64,000 nt of DNA. Origin: Klebsiella huaxiensis. GTDB lineage: Bacteria > Pseudomonadota > Gammaproteobacteria > Enterobacterales > Enterobacteriaceae. The position numbers and the translations under genes are program-made. Each line of letters opens with the position of its first letter. The first letter of the stretch is position 1. Where the stretch lies: positions 2,666,001-2,730,000 of the forward strand of contig NZ_CP036175.1 in assembly GCF_003261575.2 (NCBI RefSeq). The letters are read 5' to 3'. The notes below the pieces were generated by a model. It was not told the DNA's origin. It searched no databases and saw nothing but the letters and a program-made list of their open reading frames with translations. Positions 15,413 through 24,416 of the stretch are shown one piece after another.

Positions 15413-15539
15413 TATACCCGTCATACTTCAAGCTGCTTATGTGTTGGCTACGCTCGCTCGCCCCAGTCGCATAGTTATCTATGCTCCTGGGGACTCACTC
15501 CCTTGCCGCCTTTAAGCAACTCGAATTATTTAGGGTATA
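15413..15539. repeat. ERIC element (127 bp)
   Basis: It is exactly 127 bases, bounded by TATACCC and GGGTATA, with the ERIC hallmarks GCTCGCCCCAGTCGCATAG and ATGCTCCTGGGGACTCAC and long terminal complementarity (TCATACTTCAAG / CTCGAATTATTTAG). It ends eight bases after the mdtK stop, so it is transcribed in the mdtK 3-prime region and can fold into a long hairpin. Confidence 0.9.
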
Positions 15540-15546
15540 GATCGGA

Positions 15547-16920
15547 TTAGCGCGCCGCGCGCTGCAAAATCACGCTGGAAGGCTGACGTTGCAAAAAGCG
15601 CATACGCAGCATCATCATGATGGCCGCAGAGGTTAAACCGATAATAAATCCGCACCAGAAGCCTGCAGGGCCCATGCGCGGAACCACGACATCGGTTAAT
15701 GCCAGCAAATAGCCGCTTGGCAGTCCCAGCACCCAGTAGGCGGTAAAAGTGATAAAAAAGATGGAACGCGTGTCTTTATAGCCACGCAGGATCCCGCTGC
15801 CGATGACCTGAATCGAGTCGGAAATCTGGTAGATCGCGGCTAACAGCATTAACTGGGAAGCCAGCGTGATGACCTCAGGATTGTCGTTATACAACAGCGC
15901 GATTTGCTTACGCATCAGGACAGTAAAAACTGCCGTGATAACCGCCATGCACACCCCGACACCAACGCCGGTTCTTGCTGACGTTTGCGCTTCCAGGGTT
16001 GAGCCCTGACCAAGGCGGAAACCTACGCGAATGGTCACTGCCGCCGCAAGAGACAGAGGCAGAACGAACATCAACGAGCTGAAGTTAAGGGCTATCTGGT
16101 GTCCGGCCACGTCGACAATGCCCAGAGGGGAGACCAGCAGCGCGACGACGGCGAACAGGGTCACTTCAAAAAACAGCGCCAGCGCAATCGGCAGACCCAG
16201 TTGTACCAGTCGCTTGATGACTTCGAAATCTGGTTTGCTGAACGGCTCTGGGCTGCGAATATCACGCATTGAGCGTGCCCGGCGAACCCAGGAGATCATG
16301 CTGAAAAACATCACCCAGTAAACCGAAGCTGTTGCGACGCCACAGCCAACGCCGCCAAGTTCCGGCATCCCGAAGTGACCGTAGATAAAGATGTAGTTAA
16401 CCGGAATGTTGACCAGCAGGCCGATAAACCCCATGACCATTCCAGGTTTAGTTTTTGCCAGGCCTTCGCACTGGTTACGTGCGACCTGGAAGAAAAGATA
16501 GCCCGGCGTACCCCACAGCAGCGCGCGCAGATAGCCAACGGCTTTATCTGCCAGCGCTGGGTCGATGTTATGCATCGAACTGATGATGTAACCGGCATTC
16601 CACAGCACAACCATCACCAGAACAGAGACGAAGCCCGCCAGCCAGAATCCCTGGCGTACCTGGTGGGCAATACGGTCACGACGACCAGAACCATTCAATT
16701 GGGCAATGACCGGAGTCAGGGCCAGCAGCAGACCGTGGCCGAAGAGGATCGCCGGTAACCAAATCGAGGTACCAATGGCGACCGCCGCCATGTCGGTGGC
16801 GCTATAGCCGCCTGCCATAACGGTATCGACGAAGCCCATAGCGGTCTGGGCAACCTGAGCCAGAATAACGGGTATAGCCAGTGCTAATAACTGACGCGCT
16901 TCAATAAAGTACTTCTGCAC
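15547..16920 (-). CDS. mdtK: MATE-family multidrug efflux protein MdtK
   Basis: The 457-residue inner-membrane protein starts MQKYFIEARQLLALAIPVIL, with about twelve hydrophobic helices and the internal pseudo-repeat of MATE (NorM) transporters. Length and sequence match E. coli MdtK (457). It exports cationic drugs and dipeptides using the sodium or proton gradient. It is divergent from ribC, with a 231-base shared upstream region, as in E. coli. An ERIC element follows the stop. No damage is seen. Confidence 0.95.
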   Translation of the reverse strand: MQKYFIEARQLLALAIPVILAQVAQTAMGFVDTVMAGGYSATDMAAVAIGTSIWLPAILFGHGLLLALTPVIAQLNGSGRRDRIAHQVRQGFWLAGFVSVLVMVVLWNAGYIISSMHNIDPALADKAVGYLRALLWGTPGYLFFQVARNQCEGLAKTKPGMVMGFIGLLVNIPVNYIFIYGHFGMPELGGVGCGVATASVYWVMFFSMISWVRRARSMRDIRSPEPFSKPDFEVIKRLVQLGLPIALALFFEVTLFAVVALLVSPLGIVDVAGHQIALNFSSLMFVLPLSLAAAVTIRVGFRLGQGSTLEAQTSARTGVGVGVCMAVITAVFTVLMRKQIALLYNDNPEVITLASQLMLLAAIYQISDSIQVIGSGILRGYKDTRSIFFITFTAYWVLGLPSGYLLALTDVVVPRMGPAGFWCGFIIGLTSAAIMMMLRMRFLQRQPSSVILQRAAR

Positions 16921-17151
16921 GTGAACACCTTTATCTTGTTGTTATTTTGAGACTAAAAAAGCCGCCCAGTATGGCAGCAAGAAGAAAAAAGCAGAGGGAT
17001 TTGCCAGACTATTGTAGCGAGGATTAGCCATTTAGCCAGTGAAAAAATCCCAGTGCACGTTGTGCGCTGGCAACCTGTTTTGCCACCTGTTATTGTTCCG
17101 CATAGCCTAAAACGGTAATGATACCGTCACGAATTTATACAGGAGCAAAAT

Positions 17152-17787
17152 ATGTTTACCGGTATTGTGCAGGGGACCGCGAAGGTGGTGTCCATAGACG
17201 AAAAACCCAATTTTCGTACCCATGTAGTGGAGTTGCCTGAGCATATGCTTGCGGGGCTCGAAACCGGGGCGTCAGTGGCGCACAATGGCTGTTGTTTGAC
17301 CGTCACCGGGATTAACGGCCCTCGGGTGAGTTTTGACCTGATGAAAGAGACGCTGCGTATAACCAACCTGGGCGCGATCCGTGAAGGCGATTGTGTGAAC
17401 GTTGAGCGGGCGGCAAAATTCAGCGATGAAATTGGCGGCCACCTGATGTCCGGTCATATTATGACTACTGCGGAAGTGGTGAAAATTCTAACCTCGGAAA
17501 ATAATCGTCAGATTTGGTTTAAGGTTCAGGACCCTACGCTGATGAAATATATCCTCTATAAAGGATATATCGGTGTTGATGGGATTAGCCTCACCGTGGG
17601 TGAAGTGACGCCAACACGTTTTTGCGTGCATTTGATTCCCGAGACGCTGCAACGTACAACGCTTGGCGCGAAAAAACTGGGCGACCGGGTCAATATTGAA
17701 ATTGATCCGCAGACTCAGGCGGTCATTGATACCGTTGAGCGCGTGTTGGCAGCAAAAGACGCCGCGCTGAAAGCGGCGGCAGAGTAA
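17152..17787 (+). CDS. ribC: Riboflavin synthase, alpha chain
   Basis: This 211-residue protein (E. coli 213) contains two lumazine-binding halves, each beginning with an M/L-F-T-G-I-V-type or Y-I-G-V-D-G-I-S-L-T-V segment. The N-terminal MFTGIVQG and the C-terminal half around residue 140 are diagnostic. It dismutates two 6,7-dimethyl-8-ribityllumazine molecules to riboflavin in the cytoplasm. An AGGAG precedes ATG by seven bases, and a strong terminator follows. The gene is called ribE in many other bacteria. Confidence 0.95.
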   Translation: MFTGIVQGTAKVVSIDEKPNFRTHVVELPEHMLAGLETGASVAHNGCCLTVTGINGPRVSFDLMKETLRITNLGAIREGDCVNVERAAKFSDEIGGHLMSGHIMTTAEVVKILTSENNRQIWFKVQDPTLMKYILYKGYIGVDGISLTVGEVTPTRFCVHLIPETLQRTTLGAKKLGDRVNIEIDPQTQAVIDTVERVLAAKDAALKAAAE

Positions 17788-17793
17788 TTTATT

Positions 17794-17828
17794 CGACAGC
17801 CCGGTTGACGTGGCCGGGCTGTCGTTTT
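17794..17828 (+). terminator. Rho-independent terminator of ribC
   Basis: A perfect 11-base GC-rich stem (17794-17804 / 17814-17824), nine-base loop and TTTT lie six bases after the ribC stop. Confidence 0.9.
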
Positions 17829-17910
17829 AGGCCATAAAGATCAAATCTTTACTGCCGTCGCGGTGAGTAAAAAAGAAATCCCTGCGCCAGCGGCGCAGGA
17901 GGGACAGCGA

Positions 17911-19059
17911 TTAGCGAGCCACGCGTAGGCCGTGTTCGACACCGCGAGAAAAAACCACCTGCCAGAGCTGAATATCGCGGGCGCGAAAAGCACCAGCACA
18001 GGCATTCAGGTAATAGCTAAACATACGTTTGAATCTTTCCGAATAGTTGTCAGCGATTTCCGGCCAGCTATTGAGGAAACGCTCATACCATGCCATTAGC
18101 GTGGTGTCATAATCGGCACCGAAATTATGCCAATCTTCCATCACGAAATGCGTTTCACTGGCCTGTGCGATGTGGCGTACCGACGGCAGACAACCGTTGG
18201 GGAAGATATATTTATTAATCCACGGGTCGACGCTATGGTCGGTTTTTTTCGAGCCGATTGTGTGCAGCAGGAAACGACCGTCAGCTTTTAAATTACGATC
18301 CACCACGTCAAAATAGGTGTCGTAATTTTTAGGCCCGACATGTTCAAACATACCTACGGAAACAATGCGGTCAAAACTATCATGCAAATCGCGATAGTCC
18401 TGGAGCAGAATTGTTACGTCCAGCCCTTCACAACGCTGCTGGGCCATCTTTTGCTGTTCGGCTGAAATAGTGACACCAACAACGCTGACCTGGTAGTTTT
18501 TAGCCATATAGTAAGCCAGACCACCCCAGCCGCAGCCAATATCCAGCACCCGCATTCCGGGTTCAAGCTGCAGCTTTTGGCAGATCAGATCTAATTTTGC
18601 CTGCTGTGCATCTTCCAGATTCTGCGCATCTTTCCAGTACCCGCAGGAATATTGCATAAAAGGGTCGAGCATGCGGCTGAAAAGATCGTTACCTAAGTCG
18701 TAATGTTCTTTGCCGACTATCCAGGACCTTTTTTTACTTTGCAGATTGAATAAGCGAGCGCTCGCGATGCGGAGGGTATCTTTAAAATGGTGGGGAAGTT
18801 GACTTTCCAGCCCGGCACGTAAGACTTTATGGAAAAATAAATCCAGCCGCTCACAATCCCACCAGCCGTCCATATAGCTCTCTCCCAATCCCAGCGACCC
18901 TTCTTGTAAAACGCGCTTAAAAAAGAGGGGGTTTTTAATCCGCAGATCGGAGGGGGCAGGACCGTTAATTTCGATGCCCGCACGGCCTAATAATTCAGCG
19001 ACAATCCGGTACCAATCATCATTTGGTACGCTTACTTCTTCTATACACGATGAACTCAT
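17911..19059 (-). CDS. cfa: Cyclopropane-fatty-acyl-phospholipid synthase
   Basis: The 382 residues equal the E. coli length. The SAM-binding motif VLDIGCGWGG lies near residue 170, and the family hallmarks GKEHYDLGNDLF and VSVGMFEHVG are present. It adds a methylene bridge from SAM to unsaturated membrane phospholipid chains, mainly on entry to stationary phase or in acid. The leader to the distal promoter is about 209 bases, matching the long E. coli cfa leader that small RNAs such as RydC act on. A perfect SlyA palindrome sits just upstream of that promoter. Confidence 0.96.
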   Translation of the reverse strand: MSSSCIEEVSVPNDDWYRIVAELLGRAGIEINGPAPSDLRIKNPLFFKRVLQEGSLGLGESYMDGWWDCERLDLFFHKVLRAGLESQLPHHFKDTLRIASARLFNLQSKKRSWIVGKEHYDLGNDLFSRMLDPFMQYSCGYWKDAQNLEDAQQAKLDLICQKLQLEPGMRVLDIGCGWGGLAYYMAKNYQVSVVGVTISAEQQKMAQQRCEGLDVTILLQDYRDLHDSFDRIVSVGMFEHVGPKNYDTYFDVVDRNLKADGRFLLHTIGSKKTDHSVDPWINKYIFPNGCLPSVRHIAQASETHFVMEDWHNFGADYDTTLMAWYERFLNSWPEIADNYSERFKRMFSYYLNACAGAFRARDIQLWQVVFSRGVEHGLRVAR

Positions 19060-19274
19060 AGCTTCTCCATCACGCCCAAGTGATCAGAACCTTAAAACAG
19101 CGTAGACGCTTTTCTGGCTTTGTGAGAAATCTCACGGACAATCCGTGAGGCTGCTATCCGACGTAGAACAGAGGAAGGGAGATAACCCTTGCCGAAAGGC
19201 CTTCCATGGAGAAACGGGACGCATCCTGCTCCCGTTAAATCAATTAATCTTTCTATTTATGTGATGCCGGATCC

Positions 19275-19303
19275 AGTATAGGCCGCTAAAAACAGGCTTT
19301 CAA
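19275..19303 (-). promoter_or_regulatory. Distal cfa promoter
   Basis: Minus strand: -35 TTGAAA (19303-19298), exactly 17 bases, -10 TATACT (19280-19275). The predicted start is near 19268, giving a ~209-base leader, in line with the ~210-base leader of the distal sigma-70 promoter known in E. coli. Confidence 0.75.
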
Positions 19304-19313
19304 TAAAAATATG

Positions 19314-19325
19314 TTAGCAAGCTAA
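19314..19325. promoter_or_regulatory. SlyA-type palindrome upstream of cfa
   Basis: TTAGCAAGCTAA is the optimal SlyA binding palindrome known from E. coli/Salmonella work, and is identical to the site before slyA in this window (34644-34655), even over the 15-mer with TTA. It is centred about 51 bases upstream of the predicted distal cfa start, ten bases before the -35. Confidence 0.6.
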
Positions 19326-19357
19326 TTACTGGACCTTAACACTATCTGAAGATTACC

Positions 19358-20551
19358 TTAAGCATGTGACGATTCTGTTGCCAGCGCAGTGGCCTTGTAC
19401 TGCATACGGTAACCGATACCGGCCAGTACAATGGAGATAAGCATCACGCTGGTGGTGGTTTGCAGCGGTGTTGCTATCAGCGTAGAAACCAGCAGACTGG
19501 CGATAAAGCAAAGACCCAACTGTAAGGTATTTTGCAAAGCTGCGGCGCGACCGGTCGCCTGCGGGAACGGCTTCAGCGCCTGAGCAACGACGATAGGATA
19601 AATACCGCCATTTACCACCGCCATTGCGCAGAACGGAATCATTAATCCGACAAGCGTGGCATTAGCCTGTAAACCTACCAGCCAGGTAGCGGCAACGCTG
19701 ATGGAGAAAATCACCAGCAGCCACGGCAGGATCTGCTGCCCTGACCATTTTTGTAAAGCCGCACGGCAGCCGTAACCGCCAACCAGAAACGCAATAGTTT
19801 GCGGAACGTAGCTCAGGCCGATAACGGTCGGGCTGTAGCCCATCTCGTGAAGAATAAATGGCGAGCCGGTCAACCATGCGAAAAAGCTGGCGGAGCAGGC
19901 GGCATAAATCAGCACGTTGCCGCTGTATTCGCGCGAGCGTAGTAGGGCAAGGAAAGTCAGCTTCTGCTGGGTGCTGACAACCGTCTTTTTCGCCGCTTTC
20001 AGGCGCAGGGCAGGCAGCATGAGTAACAGGGTTATCGCGAACAGAACGGTGAAAATAGCCTGCCATTCGAAATGAACCAGCAGCCAGCTGCCGAGCAGCG
20101 GCGCCAGTGCTGGAGACAAGCCCACCAGCGGCATAATGGCGGCAAAAATACGGTTTGTGCGATGGGCTGGGTAGTAATCGGTCACCATCGCTTGCCAGGT
20201 CACGGCGGCGGCGCAAACGCCAATCGCCTGAATGAAGCGCAGCGCCAGCATCAGTGTGGCATCTTGCACCCAAAGCATCCCCAGACAGCCGATAGCGAAA
20301 ATGACCAGGCCGCTTAGCAGTACCGGCTTGCGTCCGTAACGGTCGGAGAGCGGCCCCCAAAAAAGCTGTCCAATGGCAAAGCCTGCCAGGAACAAGCTCA
20401 GGCTGGCGCTGACTGAAGCCGCTGAAGTATTGAGATCTTGTTGGATCGCGGCGAAAGCCGGCAGATACATATCGGTGGCCAGAAAGCCGAGCACGCTGAG
20501 CCCGGCCAGCCAAACTAAAAATCCTTTCCCAGGTTGTTGCAATTGTTGCAT
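19358..20551 (-). CDS. punC: MFS transporter PunC (purine nucleoside uptake; Bcr/CflA family)
   Basis: This 397-residue protein with twelve hydrophobic segments carries the MFS motif A G-P-L-S-D-R-Y-G-R-K-P between helices 2 and 3 (~64-74). The Bcr/CflA drug/H+ antiporter character is seen in FLATDMYLPAF at the first helix. In E. coli the orthologue YdhC was renamed PunC because it is needed for purine nucleoside use, activated by the neighbouring LysR regulator PunR. The divergent arrangement with punR and the 112-base intergenic region are kept. It is convergent in space but unlinked in transcription with cfa, which lies downstream. Confidence 0.9.
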   Translation of the reverse strand: MQQLQQPGKGFLVWLAGLSVLGFLATDMYLPAFAAIQQDLNTSAASVSASLSLFLAGFAIGQLFWGPLSDRYGRKPVLLSGLVIFAIGCLGMLWVQDATLMLALRFIQAIGVCAAAVTWQAMVTDYYPAHRTNRIFAAIMPLVGLSPALAPLLGSWLLVHFEWQAIFTVLFAITLLLMLPALRLKAAKKTVVSTQQKLTFLALLRSREYSGNVLIYAACSASFFAWLTGSPFILHEMGYSPTVIGLSYVPQTIAFLVGGYGCRAALQKWSGQQILPWLLVIFSISVAATWLVGLQANATLVGLMIPFCAMAVVNGGIYPIVVAQALKPFPQATGRAAALQNTLQLGLCFIASLLVSTLIATPLQTTTSVMLISIVLAGIGYRMQYKATALATESSHA

Positions 20552-20663
20552 AAAATTCTCTTGTTATTGATGCAGGTACGGTGCGGCAGAGTGTAGGGAG
20601 TGCATTCGGGCTTGTGAAACGCTAATATTTGTCAGGTGGATTCAAAAATTTTGTAGGCAGAAT

Positions 20664-21575
20664 ATGTGGTCAGAATACTCACTTGAGGTGGTTGATGCTG
20701 TCGCGCGTAACGGCAGTTTTAGCGCAGCGGCGCAGGAGCTACACCGCGTACCTTCAGCGGTGAGTTATACCGTGCGTCAGTTGGAAGAGTGGCTGGCGGT
20801 TCCGCTCTTTGAACGCCGTCACCGCGATGTCGAGTTAACCCCGGCCGGGGTCTGGTTTTTGCAGGAAGGGCGCTCTGTTATCAAAAAAATGCAGATCACT
20901 CGTCAGCAATGCCAGCAGATAGCCAACGGTTGGCGCGGGCAGCTATCCATTGCCGTCGATGACATCGTCAAACCGGCGCGCATGCGGCAAATGATCGTTG
21001 ATTTCTATCGTCATTTTGATGATGTTGAACTGATTGTCTTTCAGGAGGTATTCAACGGCGTCTGGGATGCGTTAGCCGATGGCCGCGTGGAATTAGCTAT
21101 CGGTGCGACGCGCTCAATTCCCGTCGGTGGGCGCTATGCGTTTCGCGATATGGGGATGCTGAGTTGGGATTGCGTGGTGGCCAGCGATCATCCGTTGGCG
21201 AAAATGGACGGCCCGCTAAGCGACGATGTGTTACGCAACTGGCCGTCGCTAGTACGGGAAGATACTTCGCGCTCGCTACCGAAACGCACGACATGGCTGC
21301 TGGATAATCAGAAGAGGGTGGTGGTGCCAGACTGGGACGCTTCCGCGACCTGCCTCAGCGCAGGGTTGTGTGTTGGCATGGTGCCAAAGCATTTTGCACA
21401 GCCGCGAATTGATAGCGGAGAATGGACGGCTCTGGCGCTGGAAAACCCATTCCCTGATGCGGCCTGCTGCCTGACGTGGCAACAAAGCGACGCTTCACCG
21501 GCGCTGATGTGGCTGCTGGATTACCTTGGCGACAGTGAAACGCTGAACAGGGAGTGGCTGCGGGCGCCGGAATAG
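20664..21575 (+). CDS. punR: LysR-family regulator PunR
   Basis: This 303-residue protein has an N-terminal winged HTH (SLEVVDAVARNGSFSAAAQE, residues ~6-25; VRQLEEWLAVPLFERR) and a C-terminal LysR substrate-binding domain. It is the orthologue of E. coli YdhB/PunR, which activates the divergent transporter gene punC in response to purine nucleosides. The start follows GGCAGAAT; no strong Shine-Dalgarno is seen. Its stop is 18 bases from the convergent purR stop. Confidence 0.9.
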   Translation: MWSEYSLEVVDAVARNGSFSAAAQELHRVPSAVSYTVRQLEEWLAVPLFERRHRDVELTPAGVWFLQEGRSVIKKMQITRQQCQQIANGWRGQLSIAVDDIVKPARMRQMIVDFYRHFDDVELIVFQEVFNGVWDALADGRVELAIGATRSIPVGGRYAFRDMGMLSWDCVVASDHPLAKMDGPLSDDVLRNWPSLVREDTSRSLPKRTTWLLDNQKRVVVPDWDASATCLSAGLCVGMVPKHFAQPRIDSGEWTALALENPFPDAACCLTWQQSDASPALMWLLDYLGDSETLNREWLRAPE

Positions 21576-21593
21576 CCGGCGCCGCGAGGAGAA

Positions 21594-22619
21594 TTAACGG
21601 CGATAATCGACAAACGGGCCGTCGGCCACGGATCGACGTTCGACCAGGCGCGGATGTACTTCAATAGACTGGGAAATTTCGCGCTTGTTGACGATGCGGT
21701 CCAGCAGCATATTGAAGGCCGCTTCGCCCAGAGAATCTTTTGGCTGATGGATGGTGGTCAGCGCCGGGCTGAAGTAGCGGGCGTTGCGCACATTGTCATA
21801 ACCGATCAGCGAAATATCCTGCGGCACGCGCAGACCCATTTCATCAGCCGCACAGATAGCGCCCATCGCCATGATATCCCCGCCGCAGAAAATCGCCGTC
21901 GGGCGATGGTGCTGGCTGAGGATTTGCTGCATCGCGCGGTAGCCGGATTCCGGCTCGAAATCACCTTGCACTACCCAGTTTTCAGGAACGTTGATCTGCG
22001 CTTCTTCCATCGCTTTCATAAAGCCGGCCAGGCGGCCGGCACCGGTGTTACGCTCAAGCGGGCCGGGGATCACACCAATTTCGCGATGACCGCGTTCCAC
22101 CAGATAGCGCCCGGCAATATAACCCCCTTCGAAGGCGTTATCGATAACCGAGTCGGTAAAGTCGGCTTTTGCTTCACCCCAGTCCATCACGACCATCGGA
22201 ATATGGCGATACTCTTCCAGCATGCTCAATACCGACTCAGGATACTCAGAACACATCACCAGCAGGCCGTCCACGCGCTTCTGCGCCATCATTGACAGGT
22301 AGGCGCGCTGTTTCTCCGGATCGTTCCATGCGTTGCCGAGAATCAGGGTATAGCCCTTCTGGAAGCAACTTTTCTCAACGGATTCGATAATTTCGGCAAA
22401 ATAGGCCGCTTCACTGCTGGTCGCCAGCAATCCGATAGACTTAGTGTGATTAACCTTCAGGCTGCGAGCAACGGCGCTGGGGGAGTAGTGCAGTTCTTTA
22501 ATCGCAGCCCACACAGCGTTGCGCGTCTCTTCCGCAACGAAACGCGTTTTGTTAATTACATGTGATACTGTTGTAGTGGAAACGTTTGCGCGCTTCGCTA
22601 CATCTTTAATAGTTGCCAT
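21594..22619 (-). CDS. purR: Purine repressor PurR
   Basis: The 341 residues match E. coli PurR in length and begin MATIKDVAKRANVSTTTVSHV, the HTH, with the hinge helix ending S-P-S-A-V-A-R-S-L-K. The corepressor domain with F-D-W/R-type purine contacts follows. PurR bound to hypoxanthine or guanine represses purine synthesis genes and itself. Two operator-like sites, one in the leader and one inside the coding region, have the same 87-88 base spacing reported for autoregulation in E. coli. Confidence 0.97.
   Translation of the reverse strand: MATIKDVAKRANVSTTTVSHVINKTRFVAEETRNAVWAAIKELHYSPSAVARSLKVNHTKSIGLLATSSEAAYFAEIIESVEKSCFQKGYTLILGNAWNDPEKQRAYLSMMAQKRVDGLLVMCSEYPESVLSMLEEYRHIPMVVMDWGEAKADFTDSVIDNAFEGGYIAGRYLVERGHREIGVIPGPLERNTGAGRLAGFMKAMEEAQINVPENWVVQGDFEPESGYRAMQQILSQHHRPTAIFCGGDIMAMGAICAADEMGLRVPQDISLIGYDNVRNARYFSPALTTIHQPKDSLGEAAFNMLLDRIVNKREISQSIEVHPRLVERRSVADGPFVDYRR
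22576..22591. promoter_or_regulatory. PurR operator O2 inside purR
   Basis: The minus strand reads GCGCAAACGTTTCCAC, a good match to the PurR consensus core CGCAAACGTTT. It lies within codons ~10-15 of purR, like the intragenic purR O2 of E. coli. Confidence 0.7.
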
Positions 22620-22662
22620 TACTTCTCACTCCAGACCTTGACCTGATCGTCCGTTTATCGGT

Positions 22663-22678
22663 ACGTAAACGTTTGCCT
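22663..22678. promoter_or_regulatory. PurR operator O1 in the purR leader
   Basis: ACGTAAACGTTTGCCT is a palindromic PurR-type site 44 bases before the purR start. Its centre is 87 bases from that of the intragenic site. Confidence 0.7.
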
Positions 22679-22915
22679 GTACACACCCTGATGCCAAAAT
22701 TAATCATTACATCACGTCGGGAAAACGACACAGAACGACAGGAAGGGGTCAATGGCCGATACGCTTTCAAATTAGCGTGGGATTTTGTCCGATCTTGGGG
22801 CAAAGGGGAAGAGCAAAAATGTGCATCCCTCTAAATCTCGGAAGATATTTGCGCTAATCTATGTAAAAATGAGCAAGCTCACTTTTCATGTGGGGATAAT
22901 CAAGGGGAAAAATTG

Positions 22916-23005
22916 ATGGATACAGATTTAAAGTTTTCGCTGACAACGACGATTATTGTTCTGGGTTTGATTGTCGCCGCAGGGCTGACCGCCATACTGC
23001 ACTAA
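22916..23005 (+). CDS. ynhF: Small membrane protein YnhF
   Basis: A 29-codon ORF (MDTDLKFSLTTTIIVLGLIV and onward, ending T-A-I-L-H) preceded by AAGGGG. It is nearly the same as E. coli YnhF, a single-span stress-linked membrane protein of unknown role, at the same place between purR and ydhP. The short hydrophilic N-terminus and one transmembrane helix (residues ~9-26) are evident. Confidence 0.9.
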   Translation: MDTDLKFSLTTTIIVLGLIVAAGLTAILH

Positions 23006-23172
23006 TTCCAATATGAGGGAGGCATCGTTCTCCCTTTTCTTTTTCCGCCATTATTATCAATTTCGCAAAAATCTTTTGCCATTTCGTTTACTTTTGTTTT
23101 TCTGTGATTGATGTCATGCTTTTGGCTTCTGATGAGATGCTGTCGCTGAAGACGGCCCGATGGAGTCATTGA

Positions 23173-24339
23173 ATGAAAATCAACTTTCCCCTGCTCGCTC
23201 TGGCGATCGGTGCCTTCGGTATCGGTACTACCGAGTTCTCCCCAATGGGGCTATTACCGGTTATCGCCAAAGGCGTGGATGTCTCTATTCCGGCTGCGGG
23301 AATGCTTATTAGTGCCTATGCCATTGGGGTTATGGTTGGCGCGCCGCTGATGACTCTGTTGCTTTCGCACCGTGCGCGCAGAAATGCGCTGATTTTCCTG
23401 ATGGCGATTTTTACTCTCGGTAACGTACTCTCTTCAATTGCACCAGATTACACCACGCTACTGCTGTCGCGCATTATTACCAGCCTCAATCACGGCGCTT
23501 TTTTTGGACTCGGCTCAGTAGTAGCGGCGAGCGTAGTGCCGAAGCATAAGCAGGCCAGCGCCGTGGCGACCATGTTTATGGGGCTGACAATTGCCAACAT
23601 TGGCGGCGTTCCGGCGGCGACCTGGTTGGGGGAAACTATCGGCTGGCGAATGTCGTTCCTTGCAACGGCGGGTCTCGGCGTGGTGGCGATGATCAGCCTG
23701 TGGTTTTCCCTGCCAAAAGGAAGCGCGGGTGAGCGGCCTGATGTTAAGCAGGAACTTTCAGTACTGATGCGCCCACAGGTGCTATCAGCGCTGCTGACCA
23801 CCGTTCTGGGGGCAGGGGCGATGTTTACGCTTTACACCTATATATCACCGGTCCTGCACAGCATCACTAACGCATCGCCACTGTTTGTGACCGCGATGCT
23901 GGTATTGATTGGTGTAGGCTTCTCGCTGGGTAACTACCTTGGCGGTAAGTTTGCCGACCGCTCGGTTTCCGGGACGTTGAAGGGCTTTCTGCTGCTGTTA
24001 ATGGTGATCATGCTGGCGATCCCGCTGCTGGCCCAGTCACAAATTGGTGCGGCTATCAGCATGGTTGTCTGGGGTGCCGCGACTTTTGCCGTGGTTCCGC
24101 CGCTGCAGATGCGCGTGATGCGCGTGGCTCACGAAGCTCCTGGGTTGTCATCGTCGGTTAATATCGGCGCTTTCAACCTCGGTAATGCGTTAGGCGCAGC
24201 CGCCGGTGGTGCGGTGATAACGGGTGGGCTGGGCTATGCATTCGTACCCGTGATGGGGGCGATCATTGCGGGCGTTGCGCTACTGCTGGTGTTTTTTAGC
24301 GGTCGATCGCAGCCAGAAGAGGCTTTTGCTAACCACTAA
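23173..24339 (+). CDS. ydhP: MFS transporter YdhP
   Basis: This 388-residue, twelve-helix protein starts MKINFPLLALAIGAFGIGTT; the T-E-F after it is typical of the DHA1 arabinose-efflux/YdhP group of drug-like exporters. The region between helices 2 and 3 reads M-T-L-L-L-S-H-R-A-R-R, a weakened MFS motif A. The substrate is not known; the location between ynhF and sodB is the same as in E. coli. A shared bidirectional terminator separates it from sodB. Confidence 0.88.
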   Translation: MKINFPLLALAIGAFGIGTTEFSPMGLLPVIAKGVDVSIPAAGMLISAYAIGVMVGAPLMTLLLSHRARRNALIFLMAIFTLGNVLSSIAPDYTTLLLSRIITSLNHGAFFGLGSVVAASVVPKHKQASAVATMFMGLTIANIGGVPAATWLGETIGWRMSFLATAGLGVVAMISLWFSLPKGSAGERPDVKQELSVLMRPQVLSALLTTVLGAGAMFTLYTYISPVLHSITNASPLFVTAMLVLIGVGFSLGNYLGGKFADRSVSGTLKGFLLLLMVIMLAIPLLAQSQIGAAISMVVWGAATFAVVPPLQMRVMRVAHEAPGLSSSVNIGAFNLGNALGAAAGGAVITGGLGYAFVPVMGAIIAGVALLLVFFSGRSQPEEAFANH

Positions 24340-24381
24340 TCGTTCATGAATAGTATGTGAATTGTGTGTGAAGTGAAAAAT

Positions 24382-24411
24382 AACCGCAGAAGGCGCAATC
24401 CTTCTGCGGTT
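24382..24411. terminator. Bidirectional terminator between ydhP and sodB
   Basis: A perfect 12-base stem (24382-24393 / 24400-24411) with a six-base loop is followed by GCTTTT on the plus strand and ATTTTT on the minus strand, so it can end both convergent transcripts. Confidence 0.88.
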
Positions 24412-24416
24412 TGCTT

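Noticed and set aside
14986..15474. 162-codon plus-strand ORF with three repeats of a G-L-E-P-T-T-P-T-M-S-R-W-C-S-N-Q-L segment
   Set aside because: It is the antisense translation of the three tRNA-Val genes, a well-known spurious protein.
19213..19236. Terminator hairpin AACGGGA...TCCCGTT in the cfa leader
   Set aside because: A seven-base stem without a T run; probably part of leader structure.
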